Part shown: positions 17,826-27,766 of the stretch, piece after piece
Position numbering within the stretch: the stretch's first letter is position 1
How the letters are laid out: every line of letters starts with the position of its first letter
Assembly: GCA_035363095.1 (NCBI GenBank)
Contig: DAOSEK010000004.1
Span: 36,525 to 100,524, forward strand
Direction: 5' to 3'
Origin: DAOSEK01 sp035363095
GTDB taxonomy: Archaea; Nanobdellota; Nanobdellia; Woesearchaeales; UBA119
Length of the DNA stretch: 64,000 nt
Made by a program: the position numbers and the translations under genes
Notes under the pieces: generated by a model
Told to the model about the DNA's origin: nothing
Databases searched by the model: none
What the model saw: only the letters and a program-made list of their open reading frames with translations

Positions 17826-18863
17826 TTAATATCTAAGTATAGCACCAATCTTTCCCAAAGAATCAATAACCCTCAAGGGCTCATCTTGCTCTATTATACT
17901 AACCTTGCCACTATTTTGCTCAACAATCTCAATAATATCCATCACCATTTTGTTCTCTTGTGGGTCTTCAGAGAAGATGAGATTCTCAGAAACAATTAAC
18001 TCATCAACTGCACCAATCTGGGCTTTTTCATACACCTCGTTCATACCATAAGAATACTTTTCATTCTTAGAAATATTTCTCAATAGCAGATCAATCAAAA
18101 GGCTTTCCTTTCTAAGTCTTTCTTCCTTTAAAATCTCTTTTAATTCACTTCTCTTAAGAACCTCACTTATTCCTCTTTCCCCTGGATTGCTTGCAACAGA
18201 AAACCTAATCTTTCCTGCAAAAGTAAAATTACTAACCTCCTTTCTTAGCTCATCATTATAAAATCCAGGGCTTGCACATATTATAAAATCAGGATTAAAA
18301 TCCTTATCTGAAAGCTCTATCATCTTTGCAATCTCTTTATAAAAATTAACGCCCTCAAAATTGTAATCCTTCTTACATACATCGCCTTTGCTTGAACTAA
18401 TTATTTTATATCCCCTGGGAGTAAGTAGTGCAAATGTAGCCTCTGCTCTATCAAAAATCACAATCAATATCTTATAACTAACCCTTTTTGTACTCTCATC
18501 AAGTCGCTCAATCTGAAAATTTTTCCATCTTTCCTTAAAAATACTAACATCGCTATTATTCTCAATTTTAATAGAATGATAACTACCTAGTGGAATATCA
18601 TCAGGTCCTTTAGTAATCTTTCCAAGCAATTTTAACGAAAGCGAATCTCTCTCAAATTCCTTTTTTTCAACAGCAATCTCAAGCTTTATTGACTTCTTAA
18701 TAACCTGTCCCTTCTCCTCACTTCCTACCTTAACCTTGCGAAAAGTCAAACCATAAACCCTATCATTTACCTCTATAATCTTAGATAAATCTAATAAGTC
18801 CTCCTTATCCTCTGCTCTGACCCTTACGATTCCCCTTCGGATATCTTTTTTATCAACCTTCAT
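17826..18863 (-). CDS. pelA: Protein pelota homolog (mRNA surveillance, ribosome rescue)
   Basis: 345 residues with the three eRF1-like domains: an N-terminal Sm-like domain (RRGIVRVRAEDKEDLLDLSKIIEVNDRVYGLTF), a central domain without the GGQ of eRF1 (VIFDRAEATFALLTPRGYKI), and a C-terminal domain ending LRVIDSLGKIGAILRY. Pelota with aEF1A and ABCE1 splits stalled ribosomes. The start MKVDKKDIRRG follows an AT-rich promoter and gives a standard N terminus. Confidence 0.92.
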   Translation of the reverse strand: MKVDKKDIRRGIVRVRAEDKEDLLDLSKIIEVNDRVYGLTFRKVKVGSEEKGQVIKKSIKLEIAVEKKEFERDSLSLKLLGKITKGPDDIPLGSYHSIKIENNSDVSIFKERWKNFQIERLDESTKRVSYKILIVIFDRAEATFALLTPRGYKIISSSKGDVCKKDYNFEGVNFYKEIAKMIELSDKDFNPDFIICASPGFYNDELRKEVSNFTFAGKIRFSVASNPGERGISEVLKRSELKEILKEERLRKESLLIDLLLRNISKNEKYSYGMNEVYEKAQIGAVDELIVSENLIFSEDPQENKMVMDIIEIVEQNSGKVSIIEQDEPLRVIDSLGKIGAILRY

Positions 18864-19079
18864 CTTATCATTATAATAAATCTTTAGACTTTTATACTTT
18901 TAGTTTTTTTATATGAATAATTGGCATAATTTAATATTAAATTATCGATAAACATCTAAATATCCTCAAGCCAAATTAAAAAGATTTATATAGTAATGTC
19001 TTCATAAAATCAATGTTGATTGATTATCAATGCGTTTAATCAGAGTGCTTTTCAAACTAATTATTGTTGAGGTGAATAA

Positions 19080-20267
19080 ATGGCATTTCCTAAAAGAAAA
19101 TACAAAAGAGGGCAAGTTGAGAACACTGCACCCGCTGCAATTTTGGTGTTAGTAATCCTTGTTTTAACACTTCTATACATCCTGTTTATGGAACCTGATG
19201 CAAGAGATGAACTTCTAAACATCACAAATAACAACAAAGGAAACAACGGTGGATCAATAGTTAATGCATACAAAACATTTCTCCAAGAGCAACCTGGAAA
19301 TCTTTACTCTCAGGCTCAAAGCTCTTACAAACATACAATCCCTGAATTTTATCTCTACAAAAAAAGTCAAGGTCTAGAAGTAGCAGATTGGTCTTCAATA
19401 TACGTATCATCTTCCTCGTTTTCTAAAAGGATCAAAACTTTAGATTTCTATCTAGATAATCCTGCACAAGTATCTGATTCATACATTACATTCAACGTCA
19501 AAAAAGCAAAAGGCATACTTGAAATATCCCTAAACGGTCAGCTCATCTATGAAGGCTTATTAACAATTGGAACAATCAATCCTATAAAGATCCCAGCAAA
19601 GCTATTAAAAGATTCAAATATCCTTGAATTTAGCGTAATCTCCCCAGGACTTGCATTCTGGTCAAGTAATGAATATGTATTAGAAAACATCAAAGTGTTT
19701 GCAAACCAATTAAGCATTGAAGGCGAGTCTTCAGCTAATTTCTTTGTATATGAAGAAGAACTCTCAAAACCCAAAAAAGCCACATTAAAATTCTACGCTG
19801 ATTGCATACAATCTCAGATGTCATCACTATATGTTGCAATAAATAGCATCAAGGTTCTAAACGCAGTTCCCTCTTGCGGAGACCTTAATATGATAGAGTT
19901 TTCACCTCACATCTTAAGAGCTGCAGATAATAACATAGCGTTTAACTCAAATTCAAACGTAAAAATCCGAGACATAACAGTGGATATTGAACCTGAAAAA
20001 CAAGTAAATCCAACCTATTATTTCAATATGAACGACACAGAATACGGCTACATCATAAACGGTTCCAGAAAAATATATCTTTACCTTGAATTTTTAGGAG
20101 ATAATAACAAGATTGATATAAACATAAACTCAAATAAACTCTATATAGAAGGAAACGATTTCGTAAGAAGAGAGATAACACCTTTCATTAAAAAAACAGG
20201 AAATTACATTGAACTAATCCCATTAAAGAACATAAAGGTAAGCTTACTTTCGGTTTACATAAACTAA
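19080..20267 (+). CDS. Single-pass surface protein of the pilin-associated cluster
   Basis: 395 residues. A short basic cytoplasmic head (MAFPKRKYKRGQVENT) precedes one transmembrane helix (~19-40) and a long beta-rich extracellular part with repeated carbohydrate-binding or jelly-roll-like strands (GILEISLNGQLIYEG, KIPAKLLKDSNILEFS, YLEFLGDNNKIDININ). The ribosome binding site TTGAGGTGAATAA is strong. It is the first gene of a same-strand run of membrane proteins up to 27.6 kb and could be a filament or envelope assembly component. No family was recognised. Confidence 0.65.
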   Translation: MAFPKRKYKRGQVENTAPAAILVLVILVLTLLYILFMEPDARDELLNITNNNKGNNGGSIVNAYKTFLQEQPGNLYSQAQSSYKHTIPEFYLYKKSQGLEVADWSSIYVSSSSFSKRIKTLDFYLDNPAQVSDSYITFNVKKAKGILEISLNGQLIYEGLLTIGTINPIKIPAKLLKDSNILEFSVISPGLAFWSSNEYVLENIKVFANQLSIEGESSANFFVYEEELSKPKKATLKFYADCIQSQMSSLYVAINSIKVLNAVPSCGDLNMIEFSPHILRAADNNIAFNSNSNVKIRDITVDIEPEKQVNPTYYFNMNDTEYGYIINGSRKIYLYLEFLGDNNKIDININSNKLYIEGNDFVRREITPFIKKTGNYIELIPLKNIKVSLLSVYIN

Positions 20268-20435
20268 GTTTTATTCATTTTGTCGCATTATTTTTTTAGT
20301 TTTGGTATTTTTTACTGTTTTTTATCTGGAGTGGTTTCATCATCATAACTTATTTTGACAAATTAATTTCGTCATGTTTAGTAGGATATCAAATTTAGTA
20401 GAATGTTAAATTATAATTGAGGTGGCCAAGTCAAA

Positions 20436-22733
20436 TTGAATAAAAAAGCTAATGTTTCTGGTACTGATTCCAAGGCAAAAAAAGTTTTTACAGGCATTGG
20501 AAAAGTCTCTAAAACAATTGGTAAAGGTATTGCTAAAGTTGCGATAAAAACTGGAAATTTTCTTATAAGTGATGATGAGGAAGCGTATAATGAAGAACAA
20601 GCACTTGCAAAAAAAAGTTTTGCTGAACGCTTTTTTTCATGTATTGTTCCCAGAAATATATATGGATTAATAATACTATATTTCTTATTGCAGGATTTTG
20701 TGTTTGATGGATTTATTTACAATTTTGATTATAACAGCAGTTTACTTAGGCTGCATCATATTTGGGCTTGTGTTATCATAAGCATAATTCTATTTATGAA
20801 ATGGTCTTCTAATAGAAGAAGTGATTCAGATGATTCATTGTTAACTTTCATGCTAGGAATGGCTCGTTACCTATTCTTGGTATTTGGAATTGGGCTATTC
20901 ATTGAGTTTGTAGCTTTACCTCACTTAAGAAATCTTTCCTATCTAGCGTTTACAATGCGGGTATCGGAATCTTTAGTTCAATCAAAAAACCTAGATATTA
21001 TATTCTCAAGAGCACTAAAACCTTATTGGACATTTATAGCTTTGATTGTATTTGGAAGATTTACAAGATTTCGCAAAAGTGTAATATTTTTTGTAGTTGT
21101 AATGTTTCTGATAACAAACATAGGTGTAATTGATAGTGGAATAAGATCAACTGTTAGTATTGCGGCCAGCACTAAATATTATACAACTGGCACCAAAGAA
21201 GCTGCTTTAGTATTCGAACAGATTAAAGCAAATCTCAAGTATATCTCTCCAGTAACTTGGCTTCAGAATTATCTTAACCAGCTAGGTAGAGAATTTGGTG
21301 ACGAACATATTGATGGTGAATATGCTAACAATGCAGGTGTAAGTGGGGTTATATTTCGTAATCCTTACTCATCAAATCCCCTATCTGTATTTGAAAACAA
21401 TAATCCTAAAAGTGATGCAAATGTAATAGTTGAATACGTGAGAAATCCTCAAAATGATTGCATAATAAATGGAATATGCGATTCAGATAATAAATTAACA
21501 ATACAATGTTGTGTTGATAACATCAAATTCCTCGCTAAAAACTCGCCTGCCGAGAGTCCAAGTAATTCAGGTCTTTGCTCAGAATACAAGTCTTATTCTG
21601 TTTCAGACCTAGCATATTCCCAGTCTTTACATAGCTGTTACATTGAAGCTACGGACACTGGAAAATCCTTGTTAGACACCGAAGAAAGAGTGAGGGTCAA
21701 CATAACTGGAAATTACACATTTCAAACCGTTGGAAACAAAGATTTTAGATTCGCAGAAAAATCCCTCATTGTAAGATGCAGAACAAACCAGCAATATTCC
21801 ATTTCAAGCTTGAATTGCCTAGGATTTGCAGGTGATATTATCTCCTCAGAATCCAGTTCAGGTCCTATTACAATTGGTATCGGAACGCCTAAAGATTTCA
21901 ACGAAGAAGTACTTACAATTGATAATCAACTAAATGAGAGTGAACAACAAATTCTTCCACTACTAATATCTGTATCAAACAAAGGCGATGGTGTAATAAA
22001 ATCAATCAATAATCTATATCTAGCGATCCCAAAAGATATGGATTTATCTAAATACCATTATTGTAACTTTGAGAAAGTTAACAATAAGAACCCAAATTGT
22101 TATTCAGCATTTGGCTCAGGTATAAGTTCAAATCCATTAAACCCGAATGGCTTGAATGATAAATACGACTGCTATGAATATAGTTTTGAACAAGAATATA
22201 CACAACAAAAAGTACTATCTCAAATTCAAACAGGTTCAATATATTGCAGTATTACTCCTAAAAAAGAGATTTTAGATGGTAACAAAGCAACAAAAAACAT
22301 AAAAGTCTTTTTTAATTATACCTACGAAATATCCAAAAATATTGATATCACCTTCAAAAATACTGGATCTAAATCAAATCCTACGGAAACAATAACATCA
22401 TCTCCTAGTCCTCAAACGCCTTGCGAAGATGGCACTCAAATAGGCGAATGTAGTACAAATCAAGCAGGTTTTAAATGTCTTGTTAATGAAGATGGTGTTA
22501 GTCAGCTTGTGCCTTCCTGCCCAGTGTGTTCATGTGTTAATGGTAAGGTTTGCCATCCATCATCAAAAGTATGTATAGACGAAAAATATGAAAATATCGT
22601 TGAAAATGTATGTACTTGTACAGATGAGGGCGTAGTTGAAGAGGAATGTCCAGAAGGTTATACTGCTTTTTGTAGAAAATTAGTATATAGTCCAGGATAT
22701 CAGTGCTTATGTGAAGAATCTCAAGCAACGTAA
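20436..22733 (+). CDS. Large polytopic membrane protein with Cys-rich C terminus
   Basis: 765 residues, starting at TTG (20436) after an ATTGAGGTGGCC binding site. A basic cytoplasmic segment (~1-65) is followed by four membrane helices (~70-90, ~105-122, ~140-165, ~200-225) and a large extracellular part. The last ~130 residues are Cys-rich, with CVNGKVCHPSSKVC and CTCTDEGVVEEECPEGYTAFC, suggesting disulphide-stabilised modules, which would fit the Trx-CcdA system at 4.6 kb. Function unknown; it belongs to the surface cluster. Confidence 0.65.
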   Translation: MNKKANVSGTDSKAKKVFTGIGKVSKTIGKGIAKVAIKTGNFLISDDEEAYNEEQALAKKSFAERFFSCIVPRNIYGLIILYFLLQDFVFDGFIYNFDYNSSLLRLHHIWACVIISIILFMKWSSNRRSDSDDSLLTFMLGMARYLFLVFGIGLFIEFVALPHLRNLSYLAFTMRVSESLVQSKNLDIIFSRALKPYWTFIALIVFGRFTRFRKSVIFFVVVMFLITNIGVIDSGIRSTVSIAASTKYYTTGTKEAALVFEQIKANLKYISPVTWLQNYLNQLGREFGDEHIDGEYANNAGVSGVIFRNPYSSNPLSVFENNNPKSDANVIVEYVRNPQNDCIINGICDSDNKLTIQCCVDNIKFLAKNSPAESPSNSGLCSEYKSYSVSDLAYSQSLHSCYIEATDTGKSLLDTEERVRVNITGNYTFQTVGNKDFRFAEKSLIVRCRTNQQYSISSLNCLGFAGDIISSESSSGPITIGIGTPKDFNEEVLTIDNQLNESEQQILPLLISVSNKGDGVIKSINNLYLAIPKDMDLSKYHYCNFEKVNNKNPNCYSAFGSGISSNPLNPNGLNDKYDCYEYSFEQEYTQQKVLSQIQTGSIYCSITPKKEILDGNKATKNIKVFFNYTYEISKNIDITFKNTGSKSNPTETITSSPSPQTPCEDGTQIGECSTNQAGFKCLVNEDGVSQLVPSCPVCSCVNGKVCHPSSKVCIDEKYENIVENVCTCTDEGVVEEECPEGYTAFCRKLVYSPGYQCLCEESQAT

Positions 22734-23315
22734 TCTGTATAGTCATCAGTTCAAAAAATTAAAGATTGTTTGTTCAGGATTATCAATCACAAACAATTAC
22801 TTTATAATTTTATTTTTCTCAGACATTTTCATTGTTATTTTAACATAGAATATCCTGCGTTAAAATGAAAAAAGCCTGTAAAATATAAAAATGTTTAAAA
22901 ACAGTGAACATTAATTATATACGAAGGATTTATAATTGCCATTTATAATCAAAACAACAATAATAACAACTATAAAGAAAATAACAACAAACGTACTCAC
23001 ACGATTAACCCTAAATTACCTTTCAAGATACCTTAACACATTATAATTAGAGGATTTTTTATACATAATACTGATTTTGATGAAATCCAAATCATTCGTA
23101 TAATCTGGTCTTTAAGTCAATGTAAGAAGAGAAGGATTCACTCAAGGATTAGTATCAAATATCCGTAACATACCTAGAGTATTTATGCCGATGTTTTTCA
23201 TTTAAAACATAATTATGATTTAAAAAATTGGGATAGTGAGTATTAAAAGTATTTTGTAAAAAAACTAAAAATACTATAAAACTCAAAACTAATCACCCAA
23301 AAAAATGGTGGTCTT
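22734..23315. other. 580-bp intergenic stretch with repeat copy 5
   Basis: No gene was found. It contains dispersed repeat copy 5 and AT-rich sequence. The next gene starts at a TTG preceded by GGTGGTC. The gap splits the surface cluster into 19.1-22.7 and 23.3-27.6 kb units. Confidence 0.5.
23081..23201 (-). repeat. Dispersed ~125 bp repeat, copy 5 (inverted, most diverged)
   Basis: Reverse-complement copy recognised by TGAAATCC at one end, TCTGGTCTTTAAGTC in the hairpin loop region, GATTCACTCAAGGATTAGTA in the middle, and TTTATGCCGATGTTTTTCAT at the other end. Confidence 0.6.
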
Positions 23316-23750
23316 TTGGCTTTAAGAGGTAAACGATCAAAAATAAGTATTGTAACTTGGACTTTAATAGAACTAATTGTAGTAATTACTTCAATGCTTT
23401 TAATAATTAATTATGTAAACTGGAGATTTGCAGATGACAAGGTTCTAATCGAATTTTTGGTAAAAGACCTCTCTCTTACAGCTTCTGCCTTAACATATGT
23501 AAACACTGGATCTTACCTAAACTACTACGAACCTATACTAATCAATCCAAAATCTGAAGTTTATGAAATAAAAACACAAGATGGTATAGTATATCTTACA
23601 AAAAATAATGTTTTCACATATGAATGGCCCTACACGACAAAGTCCTCATTTCATAATACTGAAAATTCATTAAGATTCAAAAGTTACATAAGCACTGCAA
23701 ACATACTAATAACAAATTCAAATGGAGAAATTCTATATAAAAACTCTTGA
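23316..23750 (+). CDS. Small pilin-like anchored protein (144 aa)
   Basis: Starts at TTG with a GGTGGTC site 5 nt upstream. RGKRSKISIVTWTLIELIVVITSMLLIINYVNW is a basic leader plus hydrophobic helix with the internal Glu typical of pilin-like N termini. The extracellular part is small and rich in Tyr/Asn. It is followed after 6 bp by the next gene, so it heads a four-gene operon (23.3-27.6 kb) of proteins with the same topology. Confidence 0.6.
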   Translation: MALRGKRSKISIVTWTLIELIVVITSMLLIINYVNWRFADDKVLIEFLVKDLSLTASALTYVNTGSYLNYYEPILINPKSEVYEIKTQDGIVYLTKNNVFTYEWPYTTKSSFHNTENSLRFKSYISTANILITNSNGEILYKNS

Positions 23751-23756
23751 TTAAAA

Positions 23757-24299
23757 ATGCATCTAAAAAAAAACAAAAAAGGAATATCTCAGAAAATGAT
23801 AGATGTATTCTTTGATCTATTAATACTAACAATTGCAATATCTGGACTATATGTTTTTACAACAAATGCATCCATACAAAAGGTATTTGTTCCATATCAA
23901 GAAAACGAAATATATCTAAACCATATATTCTCAAACCCTGCCTGTTTGGCACTAAAAAGAGACAATATAGTTTACCCCTATAAAATAAATATAATCAATA
24001 CTGAACCTGAACTAAAAGAAAAATCTAATAGTGATAATATTTGTTTAAAATATCCAGATAAATACTCCATGTTCACCGCACAAATAATAATAAAACCAAC
24101 AATTGCTGAAGAATTCACTGAAAAAACTTACTATTATGATGAACAACTATTTAACAAATGGCGTCCTATTGCACAATCAGAAGAAAACCAAATAAAAAGT
24201 GGTCTAATACTCATAAATAGCAAAAGACTGATCACTTTAATAGATGGATCAAAAGAATTCCTTGGAATCGCAGAAATAACAACAATAATTCCAAAATAA
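23757..24299 (+). CDS. Anchored surface protein of the pilin-like operon (180 aa)
   Basis: N terminus MHLKKNKKGISQKMIDVFFDLLILTIAISGLYVF: basic leader with KKG, then one hydrophobic helix. The rest is extracellular with two cysteines (~61 and ~92) and a hydrophobic end (EITTIIPK). No family was recognised. It is 12 bp upstream of the next gene. Confidence 0.6.
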   Translation: MHLKKNKKGISQKMIDVFFDLLILTIAISGLYVFTTNASIQKVFVPYQENEIYLNHIFSNPACLALKRDNIVYPYKINIINTEPELKEKSNSDNICLKYPDKYSMFTAQIIIKPTIAEEFTEKTYYYDEQLFNKWRPIAQSEENQIKSGLILINSKRLITLIDGSKEFLGIAEITTIIPK

Positions 24300-24311
24300 A
24301 AAAACAATAAA

Positions 24312-24989
24312 ATGAAACATGCACAAAAAAATAAAAAAGGGATAATATCTGAGTTTTTAGTAAGAATTCTATCAATACTTATGCTAATAACAATGTTTAT
24401 GGTATTTTCATTAATAGTACAACTCAACGATTGTAGTTGCTCAAATAAAGAGGTTGATGAAACGCTATCCTTTGATTCAAACAAAGCATTATTCTCAGAT
24501 ACTGCAGTTGACAATCTATTAAATAACAATATAACAATAACATTTAAAGGTGATATTTCAAGTGATAAAGAATATAGCTCAAATCCCATACTCTTAAGAG
24601 TGATTCCCGAATACAAAGGTTACGATAACAGGCAATCATCAATAACCCTTCCATTATGGAAAGCAATCTCAATATATGCTGATTATGACAAATCTGTATT
24701 CAAAGAATACAATGAGTTCAAAGATGAGTTAAAAAAAATAATCCAAACACATATATCAGAGACCTTGTCAAAAACAAATTCAAGTCTTAACTGGAAAGAA
24801 TTCATAATAGTTGATGGTAAAAAAATAATAATTCAAGAATCTAATAACAACGTAAAAAAATATCTTCAAGCTGATGGAAATACCTTTCCTTCAGATTACA
24901 ATACCTTTCACAAAACAAGAACAATCCCCAGACTGAGTTTTTCATCCAAGGAGTCTTTGATTGAATTTATCATCCAATATCAAAAATAG
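24312..24989 (+). CDS. Anchored surface protein of the pilin-like operon (225 aa)
   Basis: MKHAQKNKKGIISEFLVRILSILMLITMFMVFSLIVQL repeats the KKG leader and single hydrophobic helix of its neighbours; a CSC follows the helix. The extracellular part is charged, helical and strand mixed, with no recognised motif. The shared leader across four genes suggests a common processing peptidase. Confidence 0.6.
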   Translation: MKHAQKNKKGIISEFLVRILSILMLITMFMVFSLIVQLNDCSCSNKEVDETLSFDSNKALFSDTAVDNLLNNNITITFKGDISSDKEYSSNPILLRVIPEYKGYDNRQSSITLPLWKAISIYADYDKSVFKEYNEFKDELKKIIQTHISETLSKTNSSLNWKEFIIVDGKKIIIQESNNNVKKYLQADGNTFPSDYNTFHKTRTIPRLSFSSKESLIEFIIQYQK

Positions 24990-25025
24990 ATTTTTTACTC
25001 CAAAAAATATTAGCTGTGAATTATC

Positions 25026-27563
25026 ATGAAATTTTTTAAAAACAAAAAATCCCAATTTTTTGCAATACTCATAGTAGTATTTACATTAATAATGTTAGGC
25101 GTTATATTAGGAAAGCTTTTTGGCTCTGAATCAATATATCGCGATCTTAACAGAGCAGGGGATAGCGCTTTAGAAATAAATGATGCCTTTGGCAGACTAA
25201 ATACTAATAATGAAAACCTAAAAAGGCTTTTATCTATTTCTTTTGATGATACAATCTCAACACTCTCAAATAATGCAGGATTTAAAGACATCCCTTGCGG
25301 GAATTACAGGAATGCAAATGTTATCTCCTTTAAAAACCCAGATAATGAATGCGCAACCTATGAAAATATAAAAGAATCATTTATTAAAACACTAACTAAT
25401 TCTCTTTTTGAGAGATTATCAAAAGAACAAAAAGAGATTCCAAAACCAAAAATAGAAAACTTTGAAGTAACACTATCAGATATTTCCTCAAATGAGCCAG
25501 AAAGTTTTAGTGAGCTTGAATTTATCTCACTTAGATCCAAAGAAATGATCTCCGAACCCATCAGGAGCACCCAATTTTTAAAAGAAAATTCAGGATTGTC
25601 CGATACAATAACCACCATAACAACAACATCTTCCATAACAACCCCTGACTCCCTTCTCAATTCCTTAAGACCAATACCTCTTGAACTACTTTGCAATAAA
25701 ACCGATTCAGAATGTGATAGTTATTATACAAAATATACAAATTTTGTAGGAATTGAAAAACTAAGAAGAATAGCAAAATTTTACAATCTAGAACTAAAAT
25801 CTATTGTTATAACCCCTAAAAATCCAGAAGATGATACCCATTTAGCTTGTTTTAGCATTTTTAATTCGTCTGGTCCTTTGTACACAAGTAATTGTAATGG
25901 CCTAGGTTGCGATCCTAAAATAGACTTAGAAATAAGATATACGAACAGTTATTTACCTATAATTAGTAATATTTCAGCAAGAAATTTTCCAAAAAAATGC
26001 ATCCTTACAAAGACAAACGATCTTGATTCAGAATCGAAATATATACCTTATAAAAGTATTGACCCACTTTTTACAGATAATGTTTATTGTTTAGATATAG
26101 ATCTAACAAATGATGAACACGCAAAGAAATCAATTAATCAATACAACACTAAAGTCAAAGAGTTGTTTGAAAATTATTTTGTAAATGGTTATCCTTCATT
26201 TCCAGATCCTAACGATAATCCTTCATCTCCAGGTCCTAATAATTACTTTGAAGCATATCAATTCTGTGTTCCATTAACAGAAAAACCAACAGCTTTAACA
26301 AACACATTAAACCTAAATGAGGGAATGTTTTCAGGAGCTGTATATGGTTATTTTGGAAGTTACTTGAGCATCCCTTATCAGTACTTTAAAAGATATAATG
26401 ATTTGAAATCTGTAGTTCAAAACTTAATTGAATCAGATGATACTCAGAGTATCACAAGTGCCATCAGTAATACTAATCCTAATGATTACGAACAATTCAA
26501 AATAGAAGACGCTAAACAATTTGAAAAAAAACTCGAATCCCAATTCTATGATTTCGTAGATGAATTTATTAAAACCATAGAATCTGTTGATTTGGAATGC
26601 ATAAATTCTAATGAACTGATTGAACTCTACAAAAAAAGTTCAGATTTACAAAAATACGATATCCGCATGAATTCTACACATTTTTATATTAAAATCAGTG
26701 ACCCTGATAGTGAACCTCCTGAAATTCTATCAGCACCTAAGCTTAATGGATTTCGCGAATCAGTTAGTCCAATAGTACAGTTAAATTATTGCAAAACAGA
26801 TTTATTAGGAGATTCATCAGAAGATCTATCGTACGAGTTTGTTATAGACCCTGAAAAAGACTACGATGTAATTATTCTAAGCTCAACTAGCAACAACAAA
26901 GGGAGGCTTAATTGGTACAAAATTAGTGAAAATACAGTGTGCCTTTCAAACCAAAAATTCTCAGAACAATCAAAATTATACTTAGCAGAGAAATATATCA
27001 AGCAATTTCAAAGCAATACTGATGATACAGATAAAAATGCGCAATATGATTTTTTAATATCCCTAATAAAAAATTTAATTAATATAGGTTCTGACACTGA
27101 TGAAAACTTTTGCGATTATTTGGATAATAGAAATTTCGATGTAAACGAAGTCTTTACTGAATGTGCACAAGTCAATTTGGATGATGAATTCAAGTACTTT
27201 TTCAGTGAATTCAATTTCCCTGAAGAAGGTCTAAACACGGGTACAATGGTTGTTTTAGATTCAGGAAAAGATTTCTTTGAAAAACTTGATAACCTTAAAA
27301 AGAAAGAATGCACTCTTAATCAAAACTGGCATTCTTTAGTGTTTATAGATACCACCTACTCCTTTTTTAAGGAAGTAGAGATAAAACAAGATGATGATAA
27401 CACGATAAAGCAAATAGAACTAGTAAATCCAATATATTTTGCATCTTTTTTCACTTCAAACAAAAAATCAAGCGAAACTGAAGATAGTTCAGGGGATACA
27501 ACAAATCCTATTTCAATTACAATAGGAGGTGCCGGAGAGGGAGATCAATTAACACCCGAATAG
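25026..27563 (+). CDS. Large anchored surface protein of the pilin-like operon (845 aa)
   Basis: KFFKNKKSQFFAILIVVFTLIMLGVILG is the same basic-plus-hydrophobic N terminus. The remaining ~800 residues are extracellular, with many scattered cysteines, a Pro/Asn/Asp-rich segment (SFPDPNDNPSSPGPNN, ~395-410) and a Ser/Thr/Asp-rich tail. It is by far the largest product of the operon and could be an adhesin or a tip protein. The two-hairpin repeat begins 5 bp after its stop codon. Confidence 0.6.
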   Translation: MKFFKNKKSQFFAILIVVFTLIMLGVILGKLFGSESIYRDLNRAGDSALEINDAFGRLNTNNENLKRLLSISFDDTISTLSNNAGFKDIPCGNYRNANVISFKNPDNECATYENIKESFIKTLTNSLFERLSKEQKEIPKPKIENFEVTLSDISSNEPESFSELEFISLRSKEMISEPIRSTQFLKENSGLSDTITTITTTSSITTPDSLLNSLRPIPLELLCNKTDSECDSYYTKYTNFVGIEKLRRIAKFYNLELKSIVITPKNPEDDTHLACFSIFNSSGPLYTSNCNGLGCDPKIDLEIRYTNSYLPIISNISARNFPKKCILTKTNDLDSESKYIPYKSIDPLFTDNVYCLDIDLTNDEHAKKSINQYNTKVKELFENYFVNGYPSFPDPNDNPSSPGPNNYFEAYQFCVPLTEKPTALTNTLNLNEGMFSGAVYGYFGSYLSIPYQYFKRYNDLKSVVQNLIESDDTQSITSAISNTNPNDYEQFKIEDAKQFEKKLESQFYDFVDEFIKTIESVDLECINSNELIELYKKSSDLQKYDIRMNSTHFYIKISDPDSEPPEILSAPKLNGFRESVSPIVQLNYCKTDLLGDSSEDLSYEFVIDPEKDYDVIILSSTSNNKGRLNWYKISENTVCLSNQKFSEQSKLYLAEKYIKQFQSNTDDTDKNAQYDFLISLIKNLINIGSDTDENFCDYLDNRNFDVNEVFTECAQVNLDDEFKYFFSEFNFPEEGLNTGTMVVLDSGKDFFEKLDNLKKKECTLNQNWHSLVFIDTTYSFFKEVEIKQDDDNTIKQIELVNPIYFASFFTSNKKSSETEDSSGDTTNPISITIGGAGEGDQLTPE

Positions 27564-27567
27564 TCTG

Positions 27568-27702
27568 ATTAATAGAAAAGGATACCTCGTGTTTCAACAC
27601 GAGGACTCGGTATGCTTTTTTGTAATCAAGAACCTCGCTTTAATACAGCGTATGCTTTTATATTACCAACATACCTCGCCCTTTAGGGCGAGGTTGTTGA
27701 TT
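27568..27702. repeat. Two-hairpin dispersed element, copy 2
   Basis: Near copy of 6824-6956. Both 20-nt hairpins are identical to those of copy 1 (27584-27603 and 27674-27693), whereas the spacer has changed. It starts 5 bp after a stop codon, as copy 1 lies near a 3' end, so use as a transcription end or insertion into terminator regions are both possible. Confidence 0.75.
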
Positions 27703-27766
27703 CTTCATTTGCAAACCTAAAATTATTTATATTAATCTTGTATTTGCTTATTTAGGGGGGATTATA

